Origin: Eutrophocola sp965662685
GTDB taxonomy: Bacteria; Pseudomonadota; Gammaproteobacteria; Pseudomonadales; Pseudohongiellaceae
DNA length: 17,623 nt
Direction: 5' to 3'
Assembly: GCA_965662685.1 (NCBI GenBank)
Contig: CBFIIQ010000051.1
Coordinates: forward strand, 1-17,623
Position 1 is the first letter of the stretch, and each line of letters begins with the position of its first letter. Of the stretch, positions 1 through 6,149 are shown piece by piece. Position numbers and translations under genes: made by a program. A model generated the notes under the pieces. It saw nothing but the letters and a program-made list of their open reading frames with translations, had not been told where the DNA came from and searched no databases.

Positions 1-18
1 CACCCCATCCTGGCCTGA
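1..18 (+). CDS. C-terminal tail of an upstream reading frame (partial)
   Basis: The first frame reads five codons (H-P-I-L-A) and then TGA at 16-18, immediately followed by the GTG/ATG start of the next gene. Such tight stop-start spacing is usual inside an operon. DUF1501-type proteins, which often accompany planctomycete-type cytochrome c genes, commonly end in a short hydrophobic tail of this kind. However, five residues cannot identify a family, so no function is assigned. Confidence 0.25.
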   Translation, partial: HPILA

Positions 19-1392
19 GTGATGTCCGATTTTCTGTTCTTCCTGGGTCGTTTCCATGTGCTTGTTCTGCACTTGCCCATTGGGATGGTGCTACTCACTG
101 TAATCGTGCACTGGCTGTCCCGGGATGCCAGGAATATTGCCCTGCAAGCTGTCTTGCCCGTGCTCTGGGGGTGTACGGCATTAAGCGCGCTGATCACTGT
201 TGCGCTGGGTTTGTTACATTTCGGGGAAGGCGGGTTCACTGGACCTTCAGCCAGCGCGCACAGACTGTGGGGAATTGTTTTTGCCCTTGGCACACAAGTG
301 GCCTGGTTTTTGTCGGTATTCAATAAAGTATTATACCGGCGTCTGGGTAGCCCGATTTGTTCAGTCTTGCTGGTCGCCGTGGCCATTACCGGACACTATG
401 GTGGCAACCTGACCCATGGTTCCAGCTATCTGGTGGAATATGCCCCTCAGCCAATTCGAACTATTGCCGGTCTTGAGCCCAGAAGAGCCGCTGTAACAGA
501 TCTTTCCCAGGCGGACCCCTGGCATGATGTAGTCGCTCCCATGCTGCAGACACGGTGTGGCAATTGCCACAATGCTGACAAGCAGCGCGGACAACTGGAT
601 CTGTCATCCCTGGATGCCCTTCTGGTGGGCGGAGAAAGTGGCGCAGTGGTCCTGTCCGGAAATGCTGAGGGCAGCGATTTATACAAACGCGTCAGCCTGC
701 CTGAAAACCATGAAAATTTTATGCCCGCCGAGGGTAAGACGCCCCTTGGCCGTGAGCAGGTGCAGATACTTGGCTGGTGGATCAATGCCGGACTACCCTC
801 TGATATATCAGTCAGTACGCTTTCACTGGATGAAGAGACAGCCGCATTGCTGGCCGTTGAGCTGGGATTATCAGCTGCACCTACTGCGGCAGCTGCTGAG
901 AATTACGATGCCATCTCTGAAGACATAATCAATCAGATGGTGGCCAATGCCTGGCTGGTGCGGCCTTTGTCCCGGGACAGTAATGGCCTGAGTGTGAGCA
1001 TCAATGCCATTGGCCAGCCCGCCAGTCGGGATATGCTGGCGCTGTTGAACCAGGCCAGCGCTTCCATAGTGGAGCTGAATCTGGCCAGCACCGGACTGAA
1101 TGATGAACTGCTGAATGTGATTGCGGACATGCCGGTATTGGAAACGCTCAATCTCAGCAACAATGGCATCACCGATGCAGGACTTAATCAGATAGCTGGT
1201 TTCCAGGCATTGCGGACATTGAACCTGTACGGTAATCCTGCAATCAGCGATGTGGGCCTTGAGAAACTGACGTCCTTGTCCAAGCTGGAATCAGTTTACC
1301 TTTGGGGTACTGCTGCATCAGAACAAGGGACTACTTCATTACAGGCGTCCATGCCCGGGATTACAATAATTGGTCAAGCCTTGCCGCGCTGA
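19..1392 (+). CDS. Membrane-anchored c-type cytochrome with C-terminal leucine-rich repeats
   Basis: The protein has 457 residues if translation starts at the GTG at 19; an ATG follows at 22. No Shine-Dalgarno is visible, so translation probably re-initiates after the upstream TGA at 16-18. Residues about 10-135 hold roughly four hydrophobic helices, resembling a DUF2231-type membrane domain. A periplasmic planctomycete-type cytochrome c domain follows: haem motif CGNCH (C180, C183, H184) in the typical context QLDLSSLDALLVGG, with a possible axial Met in FMPAEGK (M235). After a linker rich in Ala, residues about 345-455 form three to four leucine-rich repeats (ELNLASTGL, ETLNLSNNGI, RTLNLYGNP, ESVYLWGT). 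The likely role is covalent haem binding at the periplasmic face plus a protein-interaction surface. The partner and redox reaction are unknown. The haem motif and repeats are seen directly; the DUF2231 assignment is from memory of the family. Confidence 0.88.
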   Translation: MMSDFLFFLGRFHVLVLHLPIGMVLLTVIVHWLSRDARNIALQAVLPVLWGCTALSALITVALGLLHFGEGGFTGPSASAHRLWGIVFALGTQVAWFLSVFNKVLYRRLGSPICSVLLVAVAITGHYGGNLTHGSSYLVEYAPQPIRTIAGLEPRRAAVTDLSQADPWHDVVAPMLQTRCGNCHNADKQRGQLDLSSLDALLVGGESGAVVLSGNAEGSDLYKRVSLPENHENFMPAEGKTPLGREQVQILGWWINAGLPSDISVSTLSLDEETAALLAVELGLSAAPTAAAAENYDAISEDIINQMVANAWLVRPLSRDSNGLSVSINAIGQPASRDMLALLNQASASIVELNLASTGLNDELLNVIADMPVLETLNLSNNGITDAGLNQIAGFQALRTLNLYGNPAISDVGLEKLTSLSKLESVYLWGTAASEQGTTSLQASMPGITIIGQALPR

Positions 1393-1859
1393 ATACGCAT
1401 GGTGAAATCCTGCCATTCGCGAATCAGTCCGCCTTCTATCAGAAACAAGCCAACGCCCTCCCATTCCAGATGGCGCTCATCATCATTGGAATGATAAATA
1501 TCGATGCGGCGGTTGATAACCACCGGTCCCCGGGCAAAGGTTTCCAGCACCTCGTAGGTAATCCTGTGGGATGATTCTATCCAGGGCTGCATCAGATCGT
1601 GGATTGCCTGGTGTCCGGTAACCGATGGTGTGTCCTGGGACTGGCGGTATATTGCATCAGCTTTCATGGTGGCTAAAACAGCCGACAGATCCATGGCCTC
1701 CCAGCTCTGGCAGAACTGATCCACAAGGAGGATATTGGCCTTTTCCCCTTCGCTCAGGCTGGCTTCAATACTCTGCTGCTGAGCGGTGGATGCTGAGGAA
1801 AAAAATGTAGCCAGCATGCCGGCAGTGGACGCTGTCAGGAAATCTCGTCGTTGGGTCAT
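1374..1859 (-). CDS. Exported NTF2-fold protein, limonene-epoxide-hydrolase/SnoaL-like
   Basis: The protein has 161 residues from the ATG at 1859, chosen because GGAG lies about 7 bases upstream and because it places an export signal at the N-terminus: TQRRDFLTAS with twin Arg at 4-5, a hydrophobic stretch, and cleavage near STAQ (about residue 26). The twin Arg suggests Tat export, although the hydrophobic core would also suit Sec. Residues 40-155 are a single NTF2-like domain. R118-x-D120 and D151 (in REWQDF) fall where limonene-1,2-epoxide hydrolase keeps its Arg-x-Asp and C-terminal Asp. Y71 is also present, but the usual Asn two residues on is Gln73. It may therefore be a hydrolase or isomerase, or only a ligand-binding relative. 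It overlaps the end of the convergent cytochrome gene by 19 bases and is divergent from the DsrE-like gene. Confidence 0.82.
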   Translation of the reverse strand: MTQRRDFLTASTAGMLATFFSSASTAQQQSIEASLSEGEKANILLVDQFCQSWEAMDLSAVLATMKADAIYRQSQDTPSVTGHQAIHDLMQPWIESSHRITYEVLETFARGPVVINRRIDIYHSNDDERHLEWEGVGLFLIEGGLIREWQDFTMRIQRGKA

Positions 1860-1906
1860 AGTATCTCCGGGCTCGGTTTTGCTTTTATTCAGCACAAGGG
1901 TTAATT

Positions 1907-1928
1907 TTGACAGGGTAATTGCTGTCAA
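1907..1928. promoter_or_regulatory. Inverted repeat (putative operator) in a divergent promoter
   Basis: TTGACAG (1907-1913) and CTGTCAA (1922-1928) are perfect 7-base arms around an 8-base spacer. The site lies between the divergent NTF2-fold gene (start 1859) and the DsrE-like gene (start 2024). It overlaps the candidate -35 of the rightward promoter, and each arm carries a TTGACA hexamer that could be a -35 for one of the two directions. An operator for a dimeric regulator is a reasonable inference, but the regulator is not identified. Confidence 0.45.
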
Positions 1929-1950
1929 GGCCAATGACAAATTATATAAA
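1922..1950 (+). promoter_or_regulatory. Candidate sigma-70 promoter for the DsrE-like gene
   Basis: CTGTCA (1922-1927) as -35 and TATAAA (1945-1950) as -10 are separated by 17 bases. The leader to the start at 2024 would be about 67 bases. The -10 is good and the -35 only fair (four of six matches). The -35 overlaps the right arm of the inverted repeat, so a bound regulator would probably block it. Confidence 0.4.
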
Positions 1951-2023
1951 GAAGAAACTTCATTGCCTTGCACCTGCTTTGGTCTTTACGCGTGAAATAA
2001 AAAAATTAATGGAGAACTGCTCA

Positions 2024-2560
2024 ATGAATACCTTAAAAACCATCCTCCTTGCCTTACTGGCAACTACCTTCTTCAACACAGCTTTTGCTCAGGACTTGCC
2101 TGTATCCGGCCATGCCGCTGCCCGTGACTACCCCGGCGCAAAACTGACACCGGATGCCAATACCGAATACAAGGTCTTATTCGACTTTGCCATGGCGGAC
2201 GATAACCTTGACGATCCTTATCCCATGTTGCCTCTGGTCGCCAGGTACGTAAATACCCTCGCCAACCTTGGGGTGCCAAAAGAGAATCAAAAAATTGCCA
2301 TTGTCATGCATCAAGGTTCCGGCTTGATCGCTCTGAACAACGAGGAATTCAAGGCAAGGCACGGTGGGAAAGACAATCCCAATATCGACCTGATCCGACA
2401 ACTGCACGCGGCGGGCGTTACCTTCCACCTTTGCGGACAAGGTGTGCTGGCAAACAAGGTTGATGAAAAAGATCTGCTGGATGAGATACAGGTAGATTAT
2501 TGGGCCCTTACTACCATTATCGAACTTGGTCGCCAGGGCTATGTCATTCTGGGTGGCTAG
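2024..2560 (+). CDS. Exported DsrE/DsrF-like protein
   Basis: The protein has 178 residues from the ATG at 2024. This start is chosen because GGAG at 2011-2014 has a 9-base spacing and because the frame upstream would bury the signal peptide. Residues 1-22 form a Sec signal (hydrophobic core LLALLATTFF, cleavage AFA-Q). The mature part has the alternating strand-helix pattern of the DsrE/YchN family: KVLFDFA near 50, KIAIVMHQGSG at 90-100, VTFHLCGQG at 132-140, and a C-terminal GYVILGG. C137 in HLCGQG is the position at which many family members carry the reactive Cys. Cytosolic relatives relay sulfur (DsrEFH, TusBCD). The role of exported ones is not established, and they often occur beside sulfur or redox genes. 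No such neighbour is visible here. The family call is firm and the function is open. Confidence 0.87.
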   Translation: MNTLKTILLALLATTFFNTAFAQDLPVSGHAAARDYPGAKLTPDANTEYKVLFDFAMADDNLDDPYPMLPLVARYVNTLANLGVPKENQKIAIVMHQGSGLIALNNEEFKARHGGKDNPNIDLIRQLHAAGVTFHLCGQGVLANKVDEKDLLDEIQVDYWALTTIIELGRQGYVILGG

Positions 2561-2595
2561 AATCCTGGATAGACGTTGACTCAAAGACAGTAAAA

Positions 2596-2620
2596 AAGGC
2601 TCCTCAGTTTGAGGAGCCTT
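2596..2620 (-). terminator. Intrinsic terminator of the oxygenase operon
   Basis: A perfect 10-base stem, AAGGCTCCTC (2596-2605) with GAGGAGCCTT (2611-2620), encloses a 5-base loop. Read on the minus strand it is followed by a run of six T, the classic Rho-independent form, 26 bases after the stop of the SnoaL-like gene. On the plus strand the tail is only loosely T-rich, so it may also stop the convergent DsrE-like transcript, but less efficiently. Confidence 0.9.
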
Positions 2621-2645
2621 CAGCTCTTCTTAAAAAATACAGAAA

Positions 2646-3203
2646 TTATTCAGCAGGCATTCGTGTGCGCGGGTCTACTTCACCAAGCTCCGGGTACCAC
2701 AGGGCGCTGTTGTCAAAAGACTCGTTATATACCCGTCTTTCCTTGAATAGCCACTGGTCATTTTCTCTGACAAGAATGTCTTTGTAATGACCCATATACA
2801 GCAAGCGGACTTCTCCATGGGGGTTATTATTAGTCATGGCAAACCAGTAGGCAGTAGTGTTGGCTGTGTCGCCATCGATGTCGATGACATGATTAATGAT
2901 CTGGTGACGGGTACGTGGTCGCTTCGTCGCTCCGTCGGCAATTGCCTGATAACGCGCGCCGCCGAAACCGGACATGGCGCCAAAAATCTCTTCTTTGCCA
3001 TGCTCGTCGCCGAAGACCCAAACCAGACGTCCCTCTTCATGCCAGGTGGACATGACAGTGTCTATATCGCCAGCGTCTACTGCTACCATATACTTGTTTG
3101 AAAGGTTTTCGATTTCGGACCTGTCATTAGCATAGTCCGCCAAGGCTGCTCCGGTAATGCCCGTCATGAAGACAGCGCAAAAAAATCCCGTAATACTCTT
3201 CAT
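2646..3203 (-). CDS. Secreted SnoaL-like (SnoaL_4) protein
   Basis: The protein has 185 residues from the ATG at 3203, which is preceded by a purine-rich GGGGAAAAGAT and opens a Sec signal peptide (MKSITGFFCAVFMTGITGAALA, cut near residue 22). Residues 28-165 are one NTF2-like fold of the SnoaL_4 type: a helix with SEIENLSNKYMVAVDAGD, HGKEEIFGAM, the strand RTRHQIINHVIDIDGD, AYWFAM, and the closing GHYKDILVRENDQWLFKERR. H100 sits in the strand where dehydratase relatives such as scytalone dehydratase and BaiE keep a catalytic His. A lyase, isomerase or binding role is therefore possible but unproven. It is the last gene of the three-gene minus-strand operon, 43 bases after the small Tat-signal protein, and is followed by a strong terminator. 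Confidence 0.85.
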   Translation of the reverse strand: MKSITGFFCAVFMTGITGAALADYANDRSEIENLSNKYMVAVDAGDIDTVMSTWHEEGRLVWVFGDEHGKEEIFGAMSGFGGARYQAIADGATKRPRTRHQIINHVIDIDGDTANTTAYWFAMTNNNPHGEVRLLYMGHYKDILVRENDQWLFKERRVYNESFDNSALWYPELGEVDPRTRMPAE

Positions 3204-3246
3204 ATCTTTTCCCCAATAGTTTGTGATTATTCGATGTTTAATTTTT

Positions 3247-3564
3247 TCAGATAAACCAATGCCGGCGCAGGTATTCTTCATGGCTAATGCTGTCAACATA
3301 ATGCCGTGTACTTTTGCTGGCGCCGGATTGCTTCGGTGCCAGGTATTGCTCACCGGTGCCGTCAAAACTGAAATAGGGCATCTGATGGAATACTGCTGCT
3401 TGCGGTGTATTCCAGGTCGTCAGGTCGGTAACATTTTCAGTTCCAGGAAAGGTCACAGGCGCCATAGCGACCACCAAACCCGAACCGATGAGGAAATGGC
3501 GGCGATCAAGAACTGGTCCAGAGGTGATGGCATCATTTAAATTAAACTTTTTCTCAGGTTTCAT
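3247..3564 (-). CDS. Small Tat-signal protein, function unknown
   Basis: The protein has 105 residues. Its ATG (3562-3564) overlaps the TAA of the oxygenase gene as TAATG, and AGGAGG lies 8 bases upstream at 3573-3578. These features together make the start and translational coupling convincing. A twin-arginine motif (DRRHFLIG, R21-R22) precedes a hydrophobic stretch to about residue 40, so export in folded form, possibly as a hitch-hiker or with a cofactor, is likely. The mature part (about 65 residues) is rich in aromatic residues and His (HQMPYFSFDGTG, SHEEYLRRHWF). It has only a weak resemblance to small subunits of membrane oxidoreductases, such as gluconate dehydrogenase subunit 3, and I do not assign it to that family. 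Its fixed place between the oxygenase and the SnoaL-like gene suggests a shared pathway. Confidence 0.7.
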   Translation of the reverse strand: MKPEKKFNLNDAITSGPVLDRRHFLIGSGLVVAMAPVTFPGTENVTDLTTWNTPQAAVFHQMPYFSFDGTGEQYLAPKQSGASKSTRHYVDSISHEEYLRRHWFI

Positions 3565-5066
3565 TATGCCTGCCTCCTGCCCGTGTATTCAGGCGCAGGA
3601 GAATCAGATAAAGGCAGTTCCTGATTGTTATACCAGCGACCATGTACCTGGGCAGTATGACGAAAGGGCAGGTATACCCGGGCCAACTGTTCCATTTCTA
3701 CTGCATCGACAATGACAAGTTCAGTGCGCATATCTGCGTAATTACTGGCAGTGCCAATCAAATAGCCATCTCCTTCCGGGGCATTGGCATTGCGTGGAAT
3801 GAAACTGACTTCCTGCAGACTATGGACGTCACCAGCAAAAAACTTGCGCCATTCACCGGTTTGCAGGTCATAGCGGAAATAGGAATTTACCACTCTGTTA
3901 TTACCGGCACGTTCCCGGTCAAAGGGTTGCTCGGGATCATTCATGGAGGAATAGACATAACGGTAAGGCAGACTGTTAAAACGATCATCAATGCGCGCCA
4001 GGTCCACAACATCTGTAGCATCAAGGATCTGCTCAATATAGCTGTCACCGGATGATGCCATGTCGAAACTCAGACGGCGAATAGTATGGCGTGCCGCGAC
4101 TGGATCCCAGGGCGAACCGTCCACCTGCGGAAAAAACGGAAAGGGGTTGCCATCGCTGATGGGCGCATCGACGATTACCCTGTCACCGTCATCAAAGGCA
4201 TTGATGGTGTGCATGACCACACTGGCGGGTCCCTTGAACCAGCGCACATCGGAACCATCTCCGTCGCGACGAATTATTCCCCAGTAGGTTGGCATATTTT
4301 TGTCAAAGGCCCAGTGCAGATGACCTTCGCGCAAACGTTCCAGGCTGGTGACATAGCCATAGACCGGGAAAATAAAATATTTCTGGGTCAGCACCATGTC
4401 GTGCAAGGTACTGACATAGGGAACCTTGACCTTAACTTCACTTTTTACTTTGCCGTCCGGTGAGATAGTGTAAATCCACAAATCATCGGTACAGGTTCCT
4501 GTGGCTTCGTAGCCGTAACAAATCATGTCGCCGCTGACCGGGTCGATCTTCGGGTGAGCACTAAAGGTTTGTGCCTTGTACTGGCCATCAAAATCCCAGG
4601 GGCCTAGAGTCTCCAGCGTATTAGGATCAATTTCATAAGGGTGGGCATCTTCTTTTAATGCGTAAAGTTTACCGCCAAAGGCCAGTGGAGAAGTATTGGC
4701 GACTGTAGCAAGGTAAGGACGATCGAAATCACGCACAGACTCATCATGGGTGAAGGGATTACGATATACCCCATACAGCTGTTTTCGGGCTTCGAGATTA
4801 TTGCGAAAGCGCGGTGTCTGAACCCAGCGACCACGAAAATCGACTATGCCTTCGCGAATCCGGAAACTGCTGATGTAGCCGTCTGTGGAAAAGGGGCTGT
4901 CATCAGGCCGCGAAGGCGGATAAAACCATTCTCCGCCAACACGTACGAAAGCACCATTCAGGTCTTTTGGAATTGTCCCCTCGACTTCGCAATCATAAAT
5001 ATCCGCCTCAAAACGTTGCGGGGATAAAAAACCGGCAGGTGCCGGTCCATTGGTGAAATCAACCAT
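3564..5066 (-). CDS. Carotenoid/lignostilbene cleavage oxygenase (RPE65 family)
   Basis: The protein has 500 residues, the usual length for bacterial members, starting at the ATG at 5066 with AGGAA 7 bases upstream. It is a non-haem Fe(II) seven-bladed propeller enzyme that splits a C=C bond with O2. All four iron-binding His are visible in their expected contexts: H171 (FSAHPKIDP), H222 (STLHDMVL), H286 (VVMHTINAF) and H475 (AQVHGRWY). F59, Y101 and the Lys of YALKED (K138) lie near where lignostilbene dioxygenases and NOV1 bind the 4-hydroxyl of a stilbene. A phenolic stilbene or phenylpropanoid is therefore a likelier substrate than a carotenoid; this is inference from memory of those structures. 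There is no signal peptide, so it is cytosolic. It is the first gene of a minus-strand operon and divergent from the DUF8021 gene. Confidence 0.94.
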   Translation of the reverse strand: MVDFTNGPAPAGFLSPQRFEADIYDCEVEGTIPKDLNGAFVRVGGEWFYPPSRPDDSPFSTDGYISSFRIREGIVDFRGRWVQTPRFRNNLEARKQLYGVYRNPFTHDESVRDFDRPYLATVANTSPLAFGGKLYALKEDAHPYEIDPNTLETLGPWDFDGQYKAQTFSAHPKIDPVSGDMICYGYEATGTCTDDLWIYTISPDGKVKSEVKVKVPYVSTLHDMVLTQKYFIFPVYGYVTSLERLREGHLHWAFDKNMPTYWGIIRRDGDGSDVRWFKGPASVVMHTINAFDDGDRVIVDAPISDGNPFPFFPQVDGSPWDPVAARHTIRRLSFDMASSGDSYIEQILDATDVVDLARIDDRFNSLPYRYVYSSMNDPEQPFDRERAGNNRVVNSYFRYDLQTGEWRKFFAGDVHSLQEVSFIPRNANAPEGDGYLIGTASNYADMRTELVIVDAVEMEQLARVYLPFRHTAQVHGRWYNNQELPLSDSPAPEYTGRRQA

Positions 5067-5078
5067 AATACTGTTCCT

Positions 5079-5121
5079 GCATAATTTTCATTGTTATGCT
5101 CGTAGTTCAGCAAGATTATGC
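5079..5121. promoter_or_regulatory. Cluster of GCATAA/TTATGC motifs in a divergent promoter region
   Basis: The 144-base gap between the oxygenase (start 5066) and the DUF8021 gene (start 5211) must hold both promoters. GCATAA at 5079-5084 and TTATGC at 5094-5099 form an inverted pair. A further TTATGC lies at 5116-5121, 22 bases (about two helical turns) from the previous copy. I could not pick convincing -35/-10 pairs here. The repeats may be a regulator site. Confidence 0.25.
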
Positions 5122-5210
5122 AACAGGCCTTGAAATCTTCCAATAATTCATCCAACAGAAGATGAAAGCCTAATTGCAAACAGGAAAAGAATACAATAAA
5201 GGGGAAATCA

Positions 5211-6116
5211 ATGCGCGTTTTGACGTTCACTGCTACTTTAATCTGTCTGGTTGCTTCAGCCTCTACTATAGCTCAGCCAATTGGTTGTAATCGCGACTGC
5301 CTGCAGACTTTTGCGGACGATTACCGGACTGCCTATCTGGCCCATGATGCCGGTAAGGTCGTCATAGATGACAATGTGCGCTTTAGCGAAAATTTTGTTG
5401 AAATGCCATTTCCCGATGGCACCTGGCATACCGTCAGCGAAGAGCTGGGGCCGCCACTGACCCTGCTGGATACACAAACCAGCCAGATCGGTATTTATAC
5501 AGTCATCATGCAGAACGACATACCGGGCTTTCTGGCGATTCGACTAAAAGTGGAAGGGATGGAAATTACTGAAATCGAACATGTCATTTCCACTCGCCGC
5601 AATCTCAGTAGTCCCCCCACCCCGATTGGTGATCATGAAGGTTATTCCCATGACCCTGTTATTGAGGCCGGCGTATCACGTGAGGTGCGGCTACCCAGAG
5701 AGAGACTGATTGAACATGGACGAGGTTATTTTTCCACACTGGAGCGCAATAATGGGGAAATCCGAGGTACCTGTTTTTTGCCTGAGGCCATCCGTCGAGA
5801 GAATGGTATGCTGTTTTCCGATATAAAGGGCGGTTTTGAATCCGGGCGTTACTTTTTTAATAACGAAGTACGTAATTGGCCTGTATTAGTGGATGAGGAA
5901 AAGGGCGTGGCTATGTTCCGCGGCTTTATTGATCATAAAGGGGTTCTCGATGAATACACCCTGACCGATGGCACACCTGCCCGCAGCATTTTCCGGGAAC
6001 CACAAACCTGGGGCTTTCTTGAAAGTTTTGCTATCCGTGATGACTGTATCGCCTCGGTGGTAGCAGACTTTGTGCAGTCACCTTACAAAATGAGCTCACC
6101 CTGGAATCCACGCTAA
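5211..6116 (+). CDS. Exported DUF8021/NTF2-like protein with a second C-terminal domain
   Basis: The protein has 301 residues from the ATG at 5211, preceded by AGGGG and opening a Sec signal (MRVLTFTATLICLVASASTIAQ). Residues 25-130 match the DUF8021 pattern: NRDCLQTF, YRTAYLAHDAGK, a variant of the usual 'vryTEN' segment (NVRFSENF), TWHTVSEE, GFLAIRLKVEG and ITEIEHVISTR. Residues 150-300 look like a second related domain (RERLIEHGRGYFSTLERNNG, EAIRRENGML, GFLESFAIRDD). The architecture is therefore probably a tandem NTF2-like fold. Cysteines C26 and C30 and later C188 and C279 could form disulfides after export. The protein is periplasmic or secreted. It is divergent from the oxygenase and 33 bases ahead of the transporter, probably in one transcript with it. 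No enzymatic role is known for DUF8021. Confidence 0.85.
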   Translation: MRVLTFTATLICLVASASTIAQPIGCNRDCLQTFADDYRTAYLAHDAGKVVIDDNVRFSENFVEMPFPDGTWHTVSEELGPPLTLLDTQTSQIGIYTVIMQNDIPGFLAIRLKVEGMEITEIEHVISTRRNLSSPPTPIGDHEGYSHDPVIEAGVSREVRLPRERLIEHGRGYFSTLERNNGEIRGTCFLPEAIRRENGMLFSDIKGGFESGRYFFNNEVRNWPVLVDEEKGVAMFRGFIDHKGVLDEYTLTDGTPARSIFREPQTWGFLESFAIRDDCIASVVADFVQSPYKMSSPWNPR

Positions 6117-6149
6117 GCGTTCATAACCCGATAATAAGAATAAAACATT

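Noticed and set aside
447..785. 112-codon minus-strand frame inside the cytochrome-LRR gene
   Set aside because: It lies fully antisense to a gene with clear haem and repeat motifs and has no start signal or protein features.
1374..1392. 19-base overlap of convergent genes as an antisense regulatory device
   Set aside because: Short convergent overlaps are common in compact genomes and nothing else here suggests regulation.
1860..1973. N-terminal extension of the LEH-like protein to 1973
   Set aside because: It would bury the signal peptide inside the protein and cover the divergent promoter. The ATG at 1859 has a good Shine-Dalgarno.
4086..4463. 125-codon plus-strand frame inside the oxygenase gene
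   Set aside because: It is antisense to the well-supported oxygenase, and its translation shows no family pattern.
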